Origin: Betaproteobacteria bacterium HGW-Betaproteobacteria-16
Lineage (GTDB): Bacteria > Pseudomonadota > Gammaproteobacteria > Burkholderiales > Burkholderiaceae_C
NCBI GenBank assembly: GCA_002840835.1
Contig: PHCQ01000033.1
Coordinates: forward strand, 1 to 50,153
Length of the DNA stretch: 50,153 bases
Direction: 5' to 3'
The position numbers were made by a program, and so were the translations under genes. Shown here one piece after another: positions 7,240-16,336 of this stretch (positions are counted from its first letter, which is position 1; each line of letters starts with the position of its first letter). A model generated the notes under the pieces. That model worked only from the letters and a program-made list of their open reading frames with translations, had not been told where the DNA came from and did not search any database.

Positions 7240-8864
7240 GTGAAATCAACGACCCCATGAAGCCCGACGGCAAGGTCAATCCCATCGACACCGACTACAA
7301 GGTCGGCCAGGACAACATCGTGGTCAAGCTCGGCCCCCTGGGGCTGGACATCCACAACCGGGTGTTTGCGATCTCGGGCCTGACGGTGATTGCCTTCGTG
7401 CTGCTGACCTTGATGTTCCAGACAGCGGCCGAGCCGATGTTCTCCGCCATGCGCGGCTGGCTCACGTCCAACCTGGACTGGTTCTTCATCAGCGCCGGCA
7501 ACGTTTTTGTGCTGGTCTGCCTGGGTCTGGCCATCTCGCCGTTGGGCAAGGTGCGGCTGGGCGGCACCGAGGCCAAGCCCGACTACAGCTACCTGGGCTG
7601 GTTTTCGATGCTGTTCGCCGCCGGCATGGGCATCGGGCTGATGTTCTATGGCGTGTCCGAACCGCTGTCGCACTTCGGCAGCGCCATGGGCGGCACCGCA
7701 CTGGAAGACGGCGTGCGCACCGACTGGGCGCCCCTGGGTGCTGCGGCCGGCGACGCCGATGCCTCACGGCGCCTGGCCATGGCCGCCACCATCTACCACT
7801 GGGGCCTGCACCCCTGGGCGATCTACGCCATCCTGGCACTGGGGCTGGCCCTGTTCTCTTTCAACAAGGGGTTGCCGCTCACCATCCGGTCGGTCTTCTA
7901 CCCACTGCTGGGCGAGCGCATCTGGGGCTGGCCCGGGCATGTGATCGACATTCTCGCGGTGCTGGCCACCATGTTTGGTCTGGCCACCTCGCTGGGGCTG
8001 GGTGCCTCGCAGGCGGCAGCAGGCCTGAACCACCTGTTTGGTGTGCCGTTGGGCGAGACGACGCAGATCGTGCTGGTGATCGGCATCACCGCGATCGCGC
8101 TGATCTCGGTGCTGGCCGGGCTGGACGCGGGCGTGAAGCGGCTCTCCGAGATCAACATGGTGCTGGCGATTGCGCTGCTGGTGTTCGTGATCGCCGTGGG
8201 GCCGACGATCGCCATCATGACCGGCTTCTTCGACAACCTGGGCGCCTACCTGCAGTACCTGCCGGCACTGGCCAACCCGGTCGGGCGTGACGACGCCAAC
8301 TTCTCGCAGGGCTGGACCGCCTTCTACTGGGCCTGGTGGATTTCCTGGTCACCGTTCGTGGGCATGTTCATCGCGCGCGTCTCGCGTGGTCGCACGGTGC
8401 GTGAATTCATCGTGTCGGTGCTGATCGTGCCTTCGCTGGCCTGCGTGCTGTGGATGACGGTGTTTGGTGGCACGGCCATCCTTCAATTGGTCAATGACGG
8501 CTACCAGGCCGTGGCCGGTGCCGACCTGCCGCTGCAGCTGTTCCTGATGCTGGAGGTGCTGCCTCTGGCACAGATCACCTCGTTCCTCGCCATCGTGCTG
8601 GTGGTGGTGTTCTTTGTCACCTCGTCGGACTCCGGCTCGCTGGTGATCGACGTGATCTCTGCCGGCGGCAAGATCGACGCCCCCACCCCGCAGCGCGTGT
8701 TCTGGTGCGTGTTTGAAGGGCTGGTGGCGATTGCGCTGATCCTGGGCGGCGGTCTCGTGGCCCTGCAGGCCATGGCGGTGTCGACCGGCTTCCCTTTCGC
8801 GGTGGTGCTGCTGGTGGCCACCGTGTCGGTGATCAAGGGTCTGGCTTCGGAGCCCAGAGCCTGA
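7236..8864 (+). CDS. BCCT-family (betaine/carnitine/choline) transporter
   Basis: A 542-aa inner-membrane protein with about 12 transmembrane segments. Family signatures: GMGIGLMFYGVSEPLSHF in the substrate/ion region, HWGLHPWAIYAILALGLALF, and WAWWISWSPFVGMFIARVSRGRT, the diagnostic tryptophan-rich segment. These carriers import quaternary ammonium or sulfonium solutes (betaine, choline, carnitine, DMSP). The N-terminus (about 40 residues) is short, and no long osmosensory C-terminal tail is present, so an osmotic sensor role is less likely. First gene of a tight group with the DUF294 protein (18 bp) and exonuclease. Confidence 0.93.
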   Translation: MSEINDPMKPDGKVNPIDTDYKVGQDNIVVKLGPLGLDIHNRVFAISGLTVIAFVLLTLMFQTAAEPMFSAMRGWLTSNLDWFFISAGNVFVLVCLGLAISPLGKVRLGGTEAKPDYSYLGWFSMLFAAGMGIGLMFYGVSEPLSHFGSAMGGTALEDGVRTDWAPLGAAAGDADASRRLAMAATIYHWGLHPWAIYAILALGLALFSFNKGLPLTIRSVFYPLLGERIWGWPGHVIDILAVLATMFGLATSLGLGASQAAAGLNHLFGVPLGETTQIVLVIGITAIALISVLAGLDAGVKRLSEINMVLAIALLVFVIAVGPTIAIMTGFFDNLGAYLQYLPALANPVGRDDANFSQGWTAFYWAWWISWSPFVGMFIARVSRGRTVREFIVSVLIVPSLACVLWMTVFGGTAILQLVNDGYQAVAGADLPLQLFLMLEVLPLAQITSFLAIVLVVVFFVTSSDSGSLVIDVISAGGKIDAPTPQRVFWCVFEGLVAIALILGGGLVALQAMAVSTGFPFAVVLLVATVSVIKGLASEPRA

Positions 8865-8882
8865 TCACCCAACGGGCACTGA

Positions 8883-10766
8883 ATGGACGACGAACAGCAC
8901 GACATCATCCGGTTCCTGCGGCAGCACGCGCCGTTCCAGGAGCTGGATGAGGACACGCTGGTGCGCGTCGGGGGTGCCATCGACGTGCGCTACTGCAAGG
9001 CCGGTACGCGCATCGTCGAGTTCGGTCAGGAAGCGCTGTTCTGGCACATCGTGCGCAGCGGCGTGGTCGAGGTCTACCGGCGTGACGGCACGCTCTACAA
9101 CCGCCTGACCGAAGGCGGCTACTTCGGCGAGTTCGGCCTGCTGCACCGCAAGAAGGTGCGCTTTCCGGCGATGGCGCAGGAAGACACGCTGCTCTACCTG
9201 CTGCCCGAGCCGGTGTTCACCGAGCTGTTCGAGGGCAACGAGGTCTTTGCCGACCAGGTGGAGATCGAGGACCGCACGCGGTTGCAGAAGGCGGTCTCGC
9301 GCCAGCAGTCCGGCAACACCCTGCTGTCGGCCACGGTGGGCAGTCTGGTCGAGCGCGAGCCGGTGACCGTGGCCCCCCAGGTGAGCGCACAAGAGGCGGC
9401 GCGGTGCATGACCGAGGCCGGGGTGTCGTCGCTGCTGCTGGTGGAAGAGGGCGGCACGGCGGCCGAAGACGGCACACCGGCCAACCGCATCGCCGGCATC
9501 CTCACCGACCGCGACCTGCGCAGCCGGCTGCTGGCCCGGGGACTGCCGCAAAGCACACCTGTGGTCATCATTGCCAGCACCGATGTGATCGCCATCGAGC
9601 ACAACCGCCTGGTGTTCGAGGCCATGGCGCTCATGCTGCGGCACAAGGTGCACCACCTGCCGGTGACGCGGGGCGGTCGTGCGGTGGGCGTGGTGGCCTT
9701 GTCGGACATCATCCGTTTCGAATCGGGCAACAGCCTGTTCGTGGTGGGTCGCATTGGCCGGGCGCAGAGCGTGGAAGAGCTGGAAGCCCTGGTGCCCGAG
9801 GTGCAGACCAGTTTTTTGCGCATGCTGGGCGAGCATGCCAGCGCACGGGTGGTGGGCAGCGCCATGTCGGCCATCGGGCGCGCATTCAAGCAGCGCCTGC
9901 TGGAGCTGGCCGAACAGGCCCTTGGGCCGACGCCCGTGCCCTACTGTTTTCTGGCGCTGGGCTCGATGGCCCGGCAGGAGCAGGGCGTGGTCACCGACCA
10001 GGACAACGCCCTGGTGCTGGACAACCGCTTCGACCCCGCGCGCCATGACGCCTACTTTGAAGCCCTGGCCCGCTTCGTCACCGAAGGGCTGGCGCGCTGC
10101 GGCTACACCCTGTGCACCGGCGATGTGATGGCCACCAACCCCCGCTGGCGCCAGCCGCTGCGGGTGTGGCAGGCGTATTTCAAGGACTGGATCGAAAAGC
10201 CGAGCGCCGAAGGCCTGCTCAACAGCAGCATCTTTTTTGACCTCGACGGCGTACATGGCCGCACCGAGTGGGCCGACAGCCTGCGACGTGACATCGCGCG
10301 CCAGGCCCGACAACACCCGCGCTTCCTGGCCAGCATGGCGCGCAACGCCTTGTTGCGAACGCCGCCACTGGGATTCTTCAAGGGCTTCGTGCTGGAAGCC
10401 GACGGCCGCCACAGCGCGGGCATCAACCTCAAGCGGCGGGGGACCGCGCCCCTGACCGACCTGATCCGCGTGCATGCGCTGTCGGTGGGCTCTGAAGCCA
10501 TCAATTCCTTTGACCGGCTCGACGACGTGATCAAGGCCGGTGTGCTGTCGCCCGGGCGCGGGCCCGACTTGCACGACGCACTGGAGTTCCTGGCCTTTGT
10601 GCGCTTTCGCGCCCAGGCCGAGGACCTGAAGAACGGCCAGCAGCCTGGCAATTCCCTGTCGCCGGATCGCCTGTCGGAGTTTGAACGCAAGAGCCTGCGC
10701 GATGCCTTCCTGGTGCTGGACCAGGCGCAGGATTACCTGAAGTTCCGGCACCAGTCGGCGCGGTGA
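8883..10766 (+). CDS. cNMP-binding/CBS/DUF294 nucleotidyltransferase-like protein
   Basis: 627 aa. An N-terminal cyclic-nucleotide-binding fold (about 10-130, with GGYFGEFGLLHRKKVRFPAM), two CBS domains (about 155-290, with GILTDRDLRSRLLARGLP and VGVVALSDIIRF), and a GlnD-like nucleotidyltransferase core at 360-375 (GSMARQEQ then TDQDN with the acidic residues), followed by the DUF294 C-terminal helical domain. In many proteobacteria this protein and a DnaQ-like exonuclease sit behind an acetate/solute-Na+ symporter gene; here the partner is a BCCT carrier. It is likely a regulator responding to nucleotides; the reaction is not established. Confidence 0.9.
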   Translation: MDDEQHDIIRFLRQHAPFQELDEDTLVRVGGAIDVRYCKAGTRIVEFGQEALFWHIVRSGVVEVYRRDGTLYNRLTEGGYFGEFGLLHRKKVRFPAMAQEDTLLYLLPEPVFTELFEGNEVFADQVEIEDRTRLQKAVSRQQSGNTLLSATVGSLVEREPVTVAPQVSAQEAARCMTEAGVSSLLLVEEGGTAAEDGTPANRIAGILTDRDLRSRLLARGLPQSTPVVIIASTDVIAIEHNRLVFEAMALMLRHKVHHLPVTRGGRAVGVVALSDIIRFESGNSLFVVGRIGRAQSVEELEALVPEVQTSFLRMLGEHASARVVGSAMSAIGRAFKQRLLELAEQALGPTPVPYCFLALGSMARQEQGVVTDQDNALVLDNRFDPARHDAYFEALARFVTEGLARCGYTLCTGDVMATNPRWRQPLRVWQAYFKDWIEKPSAEGLLNSSIFFDLDGVHGRTEWADSLRRDIARQARQHPRFLASMARNALLRTPPLGFFKGFVLEADGRHSAGINLKRRGTAPLTDLIRVHALSVGSEAINSFDRLDDVIKAGVLSPGRGPDLHDALEFLAFVRFRAQAEDLKNGQQPGNSLSPDRLSEFERKSLRDAFLVLDQAQDYLKFRHQSAR

Positions 10767-10773
10767 ACCTGCC

Positions 10774-11526
10774 ATGCTGCACGCTGGCCTGTTGCGCGAT
10801 CCGAAGCCTGCCGGCGCGGCCGACGGGGTGGTGGACTGGCCGAGCCGGTTCGCCGCTCTGCAGCGGTCGGCACGCGACCCCCGCCTGCAGGCGTTTTATG
10901 CCGCTGGCGCCGTCGCTGGCGACACGCCGCTGCAAGACGTGCCCCTGCTGGCGCTGGACGTGGAGACGACCGGGCTGGACCCGGCCACCGACGGCATCGT
11001 GAGCGTGGGGCTGGTGCCAATGTCACTGGACCGTATCCGGGCCAGCCAGGGGCGGCACTGGTTGCTCAAGCCAAGGGTACCGCTGGCCGACGAGGCGGTC
11101 ACTTTTCACGGCATCACCCACCAGCAGTTGCGCCAGGCACCGGACCTGGACGATGTGCTGGCCGAGCTGCTGTCGATCATGGCCGGTCAGGTGATGGTGG
11201 TGCACTGCCGGGATATCGAACGCCAGTTTCTCGACCAGGGCCTGCGTCGGCGCATCGGTGAGGGCATCGAGTTTCCGGTCATCGACACCATGGCGCTGGA
11301 AGCCCGCCTGCACCGCCAACCGCCACCGCCCCGGTGGCAGCGCCTGTGGCGGCCGGTGCCTCCGCCGGTGTCCATCCGGCTGGCGGCCAGCCGGGCGCGC
11401 TACGGCTTGCCGCGCTACCGCCTGCACCATGCCCTGTCTGATTCGCTGGCCTCGGCCGAACTGCTGCAGGCCCAGGTGGCGCACCGGTTCGGGCCACAGA
11501 CGCCACTGCACGACTTGTGGAACTGA
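10774..11526 (+). CDS. DnaQ-like 3'-5' exonuclease (PolC epsilon family)
   Basis: 250 aa with a DEDDh exonuclease fold: ExoI motif LALDVETTGLDP (about 63-74), GIVSVGLVPM, FHGITHQQL, ExoII region VVHCRDIERQFL, and ExoIII HALSDSLASAELLQAQ with the catalytic His and Asp near 227-231. It is a stand-alone member rather than a replicative epsilon subunit: it has no C-terminal polymerase-binding tail and sits behind the DUF294 gene with a 7-bp gap. Its role in this transporter-linked module is unknown. Confidence 0.88.
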   Translation: MLHAGLLRDPKPAGAADGVVDWPSRFAALQRSARDPRLQAFYAAGAVAGDTPLQDVPLLALDVETTGLDPATDGIVSVGLVPMSLDRIRASQGRHWLLKPRVPLADEAVTFHGITHQQLRQAPDLDDVLAELLSIMAGQVMVVHCRDIERQFLDQGLRRRIGEGIEFPVIDTMALEARLHRQPPPPRWQRLWRPVPPPVSIRLAASRARYGLPRYRLHHALSDSLASAELLQAQVAHRFGPQTPLHDLWN

Positions 11527-11575
11527 GCTGGTTGCCTTTGAAATCTCTTTCCAACGCCCCTGTCACACTCACCCC

Positions 11576-12265
11576 ATGAACTTTGAACTTGCCCTGGCCT
11601 TTGGCAAGAGCTTCCTTTTCGCCTTTGCCGCCCTGCTGCCGATCCTGAACCCGGCGGCCACGGCGCCCATCTTCCTGGGGCTCACGGAGGGAGCGTCGCC
11701 GAGCACGCGGGCCATGCTTGCGCGCAAGATCGCACGCAACATGTTTGCGCTCATGCTGGGTTCGATGCTGGTGGGCTCCTACGTGCTGGCATTCTTCGGC
11801 ATCTCGCTGCCCATCGTGCGGGTGGGCGGCGGCCTGATCGTGGCGGCCACGGCATGGCGGCTCATCACCGCCACCCAGGCCACGGTCGACAGCCGCACCG
11901 AGCTGGCCGAGTCCTTCACTCCCGAGATGGCCAAGCGCCAGGCCTTCTACCCGCTGACTTTCCCCATCAGCTGCGGCCCGGGCTCCATCGCGGCAGCGAT
12001 CACGGTGGGTGTCTCGCTCAACGATGAGCGCATCGCGATGTCGGTCGCCTATATGGCCGGAGGGACGCTGGCGCTGCTGGCCATCGGCATCCTGCTGTAC
12101 CTGGCGTTCCGCTACGCCGAACGCCTGCTCAAGCCACTGGGCGAGGCCGGCACCGTGATCTTTTTGCGCCTGTCGGCGTTCATCCTGCTGTGCCTGGGCG
12201 TGCAGATCGTGTGGGATGGCCTGAGCGAATTGCTGCGTGGTTTGCTGGTGTCGGTTATCACTTGA
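11576..12265 (+). CDS. MarC-family (UPF0056) integral membrane protein
   Basis: 229 aa, six predicted transmembrane segments. Family features are the N-terminal LLPILNPAATAPIFLGLT and the central FYPLTFPISCGPGSIAAAITVG. Despite the name, MarC proteins have no proven role in multiple antibiotic resistance; function unknown. ATG 11576 (MNFELALAFGKSF) fits the family length; a longer in-frame reading from 11258 runs through the exonuclease gene in another frame and is rejected. A structured repeat follows its stop. Confidence 0.9.
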   Translation: MNFELALAFGKSFLFAFAALLPILNPAATAPIFLGLTEGASPSTRAMLARKIARNMFALMLGSMLVGSYVLAFFGISLPIVRVGGGLIVAATAWRLITATQATVDSRTELAESFTPEMAKRQAFYPLTFPISCGPGSIAAAITVGVSLNDERIAMSVAYMAGGTLALLAIGILLYLAFRYAERLLKPLGEAGTVIFLRLSAFILLCLGVQIVWDGLSELLRGLLVSVIT

Positions 12266-12350
12266 AACACCCCCGCCGAGCTTCGCTCGACCCCCTCAAG
12301 GGGGCGATACCAGTGGCCCGGCGAAGCCGGTTCCACGGTATCTCTGGGTA
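12266..12350 (+). repeat. 3'-end structured repeat, copy C (after marC-like gene)
   Basis: It begins 4 nt after the stop: CCCCCGCCGAGCTTCGCTCG, CCCCCTCAAGGGGG hairpin, then GATACC (12306-12311)/GGTATC (12337-12342) enclosing GTGG/CCAC and CCGGC-GAA-GCCGG. Here it reads on the + strand, matching the + gene it follows. Confidence 0.88.
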
Positions 12351-12482
12351 GGGGTCATCTCGCCCAGGAGAGGGTTCTGCTGCATGCTTGCCGCGTTGGC
12401 CCTTGCGCGGGCCTTCATACTTCGCATGCCGGCTCAGCAGGGCCGGTGATCGCAGCGCGCGCTGCCCACCTGTGGGAGCTTC

Positions 12483-14468
12483 ATGAGCCAGGACCAGTAC
12501 GTCATTCTTGCCATCCTTGCCGTCACCGTCGGCCTGTTTCTCTGGGGCCGCTGGCGCCATGACATGGTGGCCGTGGGCGCGCTGCTCGCCGCCGTGCTGG
12601 GCGGGGTGGTCTCTGCGGACGAGGCATTTTCAGGTTTTGGTCACCCTGCCGTGATCACGGTAGCCTGCGTGCTGGTGCTCAGCCGCGGCCTGCAGACCTC
12701 GGGCGCGGTGGACGCGTTGGCCCGTCGGGTGCTTCCGCGTGAGGCCGGCCCCACCCTGAGCCTGCTCGCCCTGGTGGGTCTGGGGGCCCTGTTGTCGGGC
12801 TTCATGAACAACGTGGGGGCCATGGCGTTGCTGATGCCGGTGGCCATGCAACTGGCCAAACGGCTGGGCATGTCACCGGGCTGCGTGTTGATGCCGCTGG
12901 CCTTTGGCACCATTCTCGGCGGCATGACCACGCTGATCGGCACGCCGCCCAACCTCATCGTGTCGGGATTTCGGGCGCAGCAGGGGGGCGGCGGCTTCGG
13001 CATGTTCGACTTCACCCCGGTGGGGATCGCGGTGGCATTGGTGGGCATTGCCTTCGTGGCGCTGGTGGGGTGGCGGCTGGTGCCGGTGCGCCGGCAGGCC
13101 GGCATGGAAGGTTTCGAGACCGGGGCCTACCTGACCGAGGTGCGGGTGCCGGAATCCAGCAAGTGCGTGGGCCTGACGCTGAGCGAGATCGAGAAACAGC
13201 TCGAAGACGCCGGTGCGCAGGTGGTGGGTCTGGTGCGTCACGAAATGCGGGTGAATGCGCCCAGCCCCTACCGCCGCGTGCTGGCCGGCGACATCCTGAT
13301 TGTTGAAGCCGAGGCCGATGCCTTGTCGGGCCTTCTGTCGCGGCTAGGGCTGCGGCTGGAAGAGGCCAAACGGCCGGTGGACACGCCTGCCGAAGAGGCG
13401 GAGCGCGAAGCGGAAGCCGAAGCTGAGGCCAAAACCAAGGCAAAGTTGCACGCGGTGGATGAGGTTGTGCCGGAGCGCTCCGACAACGAAGCGCGTGAAG
13501 CGGGTGAGCCATCACGCAAGAAGGACGAAGCAGAAGAAGCAGAAGAAGCAGAAGAGGCAGAAGAGGCAGAAGAGGCAGAAGAAGCAGACAAACCCCGCGC
13601 AGAAGCCTCGCGCGACATCGTGTTGATGGAGCTGGCGGTGCTGCCGGGTTCCAGCCTGCAGGGGCAGACGGCCAGCGACCTTTTGCTGCGCACGCGGTAT
13701 GGCATCAACCTGCTGGCGGTCTCGCGCCAGGGGCAGCGGTCCATGGGGCGGCTGCGCGAATGGCCTTTCCGTGTCGGCGACCTGCTGCTGATGCAGGGCC
13801 CGCCCGACGCCATCAGCGCTTTTGCTGCCGACAAAGGCGGTGTGCCACTGGCTGAGCGTGAATTGCACATCCCCAGTCCGCGCAAGGCCTGGCTGGCCGG
13901 CGGCGTGATGGCGCTGGCGGTGGGTGGCGCGGCCTTCGGCCTGCTGCCGGCGGCCATCTCGTTCGCTCTGGGCGTGCTGGCCTCCATGGTGCTGCGCACC
14001 GTGCCACCGCGCAGCGTCTACGAAAGCATCGACTGGCCAGTGATCGCGCTGCTGGCCGCGCTCATTCCGGTGGCAGGGGCCATGGCCAGCACCGGCACGG
14101 CCGATCTGATCGCGCGCCTGCTTATGGACGGTGTGGCGCAGGGTCACGCGGTGTGGGCGCTGGCGCTGGTGCTGGTGGTCACCATGTTCCTGTCCGACCT
14201 GATGAACAACGCCGCCACCGCGGCCGTGATGTGCCCCATCGCCATTGGCACCGCGAGCGCCCTGGGTGTGAGCGCGGACGCCTTCCTGATGGCCGTGGCC
14301 ATTGGCGCCTCGTGCGCCTTCCTCACGCCCATCGGGCACCAGAACAACACCCTCATCCTGGGACCGGGTGGCTTCCGGTTTGGTGACTACTGGCGCCTGG
14401 GTCTGCCCCTGGAGCTGCTGGTGGTCGCCGTCAGCCTGCCCTTGCTGCTCATCGTCTGGCCCTTGTGA
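12483..14468 (+). CDS. SLC13-type (DASS-like) permease with TrkA-C domains and an EA-repeat linker
   Basis: 661 aa. Two membrane halves (about 1-200 and 465-661), each with the family's re-entrant region: SGFMNNVGAMALLMPVAM with GTPPNLI in the first, LMNNAATAAVMCPIA with TPIGHQNNTLILGPGG in the second. Between them are two RCK/TrkA-C domains (about 205-290 and 375-465), which usually bind ions or nucleotides. The linker holds six perfect in-frame 9-bp repeats coding for (EEA)n at residues 351-368. Substrate may be sulfate, a dicarboxylate or a cation; not resolvable. It overlaps mgtE by 4 bp (GTGA). Confidence 0.88.
   Translation: MSQDQYVILAILAVTVGLFLWGRWRHDMVAVGALLAAVLGGVVSADEAFSGFGHPAVITVACVLVLSRGLQTSGAVDALARRVLPREAGPTLSLLALVGLGALLSGFMNNVGAMALLMPVAMQLAKRLGMSPGCVLMPLAFGTILGGMTTLIGTPPNLIVSGFRAQQGGGGFGMFDFTPVGIAVALVGIAFVALVGWRLVPVRRQAGMEGFETGAYLTEVRVPESSKCVGLTLSEIEKQLEDAGAQVVGLVRHEMRVNAPSPYRRVLAGDILIVEAEADALSGLLSRLGLRLEEAKRPVDTPAEEAEREAEAEAEAKTKAKLHAVDEVVPERSDNEAREAGEPSRKKDEAEEAEEAEEAEEAEEAEEADKPRAEASRDIVLMELAVLPGSSLQGQTASDLLLRTRYGINLLAVSRQGQRSMGRLREWPFRVGDLLLMQGPPDAISAFAADKGGVPLAERELHIPSPRKAWLAGGVMALAVGGAAFGLLPAAISFALGVLASMVLRTVPPRSVYESIDWPVIALLAALIPVAGAMASTGTADLIARLLMDGVAQGHAVWALALVLVVTMFLSDLMNNAATAAVMCPIAIGTASALGVSADAFLMAVAIGASCAFLTPIGHQNNTLILGPGGFRFGDYWRLGLPLELLVVAVSLPLLLIVWPL
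13533..13586 (+). repeat. 9-bp coding tandem repeat (six units)
   Basis: Six consecutive GAAGARGCA units encode EEA six times in the charged linker of the SLC13-type permease. The 9-bp period keeps the reading frame, so copy-number change would only alter linker length. Confidence 0.9.
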
Positions 14469-16135
14469 ACGCCATGCAGAAAACACCCACGCCCGCACCC
14501 GACGTTGGCCCGGTCACCGACAGCGAACGCATTGTCCAGGCGCTGCGCGAACGCCGCTACAAGCGGGTGCGCAAGCTGCTCGCGCGCATGCACCCGGCCA
14601 AGATCGCAGCGCTGGTGGAAGCCCTGGGGCGAGAAGAACGCGACGCCCTCTGGCAACAGGTATCAGCTCCCATGGAAGGGCGCATCCTGCCGCACCTGAA
14701 GGCGGCGCTGGCCCGGCAGCTCGCCGCCGATGCGGCAGGGCGGGGCGACCCGCTCGGGTCCGTGGAGCCAGGCGATTCGGACGATTCCGGACTCGCGGTG
14801 GACGCGGTCAACCAGCTGGCGGCCGTGCGGGAGGCGGTGTCCGAAGACCGGCTCAAGCGGGTCGGCAAACTGCTGCACCGCATGCACCCGGCGAAAGTGG
14901 CTGGCCTGCTCGAAGCCTTGCCGCCTTCGGAGCGCGGCGTGGTGTGGAGCATGGTCGAGACAGACCGGGCCGGCAAGGTGCTCACCTACCTGCACGACGA
15001 AATCCGCGCCACGCTGGCGCGCGAACTCGACCCGGACGATCTGGTGGCCGCCGTTCTCCCACTCGATCTCGACGATCTGGTCGACCTGATCCAGCAACTG
15101 CCGCAAGACCTGAGCGCGCTGCTGATGCAGGCCACCACGGGTGCCCGGCGCGAGCAGGTCGAAACCCTGCTGGCGCACCCGGAAGACTCCGCTGGTGGCC
15201 TGATGGACACCGATTTCATCGAGGTCCGTGCCGAGGTGCGCATCGGTGCCGTGCTGCGCTACCTGCGCCTGCTCGACACCTTGCCGTCGCACACCGACCA
15301 GCTCATGGTGGTGGACCGCCAGGGCCTGTACCAGGGTGTGCTGCGCCTGAGCGCGCTGGTGACCACCGATCCCACGCGGCGCGTGTCGGAGGTGATGCAC
15401 ACCGACGTGGCCGCCATTGCGCTGGACACCCCAGACACCGAGGTGGCCCAGCTGTTCCAGGACCACGACCTGCTCTCTGCCCCGGTGGTGGATGCGCAGC
15501 AACGCCTGGTCGGGCGTATCACGGTGGACGATGTGGTCGACCTGATCCGCGAAGACGCCGATCGCGCCCTGATGCAGATGGCCGGCCTGGACGACGAAGC
15601 CGACATGTTCGCGCCGGTGCTGGTGAGTGCGCGCCGACGCGCCGTGTGGCTGGGCATCAACCTCGTCACTGCCTTTCTGGCCGCCTGGGTGATCGGCCGC
15701 TTTGAAGCCACGCTGGAACAACTGGTGGCGCTGGCCGTGCTGATGCCCATTGTGGCCAGCATGGGCGGCATCGCCGGCAGCCAGACGCTCACCCTGATGA
15801 TCCGTGGCCTGGCGCTGGGGCAGATCCAGAAGGGCAACCTGCGCGTGCTGCTGCATCGCGAGATGGGCACCTCTGTGCTCAACGGCCTGCTGTGGGCGGC
15901 GGTCATCGCCTTGCTGGCGGTGGTCTGGTTTGGCAACTGGGGGCTGGGCGGTGTGCTGGGCGCGGCCATCCTCATCAACCTGTTGTGCGCGGCGTTGGCC
16001 GGCCTGGCCATTCCTTTGCTGCTGCAGCGCATGGGCATCGACCCGGCGCTGGCCGGCAGCGTGGTGCTCACCACCGTCACCGACGTGATCGGGTTTTTTG
16101 CCTTCCTGGGCCTGGCCAGTCTCTGGCTCGTCTGA
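14465..16135 (+). CDS. mgtE: Magnesium transporter MgtE
   Basis: 556 aa. It starts with GTG 14465 overlapping the previous stop (ATG 14474 is the alternative). MgtE_N superhelical domain (about 125-255, ending HPEDSAGGLMDTDFIEV), two CBS domains (about 255-385), the connecting helix, and a five-TM pore domain (about 400-556) with ASMGGIAGSQTLTLMIRGLALG and VVLTTVTDVIGFFAFLGLA. It is a Mg2+-gated channel for Mg2+ uptake. Oddity: residues 30-66 (KRVRKLLARMHPAKIAALVEAL) are an extra copy of 129-164 (KRVGKLLHRMHPAKVAGLLEAL), so the N domain is extended by about 100 residues. Confidence 0.95.
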   Translation: MNAMQKTPTPAPDVGPVTDSERIVQALRERRYKRVRKLLARMHPAKIAALVEALGREERDALWQQVSAPMEGRILPHLKAALARQLAADAAGRGDPLGSVEPGDSDDSGLAVDAVNQLAAVREAVSEDRLKRVGKLLHRMHPAKVAGLLEALPPSERGVVWSMVETDRAGKVLTYLHDEIRATLARELDPDDLVAAVLPLDLDDLVDLIQQLPQDLSALLMQATTGARREQVETLLAHPEDSAGGLMDTDFIEVRAEVRIGAVLRYLRLLDTLPSHTDQLMVVDRQGLYQGVLRLSALVTTDPTRRVSEVMHTDVAAIALDTPDTEVAQLFQDHDLLSAPVVDAQQRLVGRITVDDVVDLIREDADRALMQMAGLDDEADMFAPVLVSARRRAVWLGINLVTAFLAAWVIGRFEATLEQLVALAVLMPIVASMGGIAGSQTLTLMIRGLALGQIQKGNLRVLLHREMGTSVLNGLLWAAVIALLAVVWFGNWGLGGVLGAAILINLLCAALAGLAIPLLLQRMGIDPALAGSVVLTTVTDVIGFFAFLGLASLWLV

Positions 16136-16336
16136 AGCTGTGCGCAAGGGTCGCGCGGGCCGGGCTGCGCCTCCGTCGGTTCCGGTTCTTCGCGCCGACC
16201 ATGGCTGGACAGCACGGTTGACCGGCCCGGCCGTCAGGCCGAATTCAGTTGTTCGCCGGAGAATTCCCGACCAGATGCCAACCCTCTCACACCACGGGCG
16301 CCATTTCGTTGCGAGAATGCCAAGACGTTACACATT

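Noticed and set aside
8865..10775. 636-codon open frame antisense to the DUF294 gene
   Set aside because: His/Gln/Gly-rich translation with no domain; it mirrors the GC-rich codon pattern of the real gene, which has clear CBS and nucleotidyltransferase motifs.
12266..12482. Small ORFs within repeat copy C
   Set aside because: Their codons come from the hairpin repeat itself; similar frames appear by chance in other copies.
16136..16336. Possible promoter or RNA upstream of the sensor kinase
   Set aside because: GC-rich stretch without a convincing -35/-10 pair or stable conserved hairpin.
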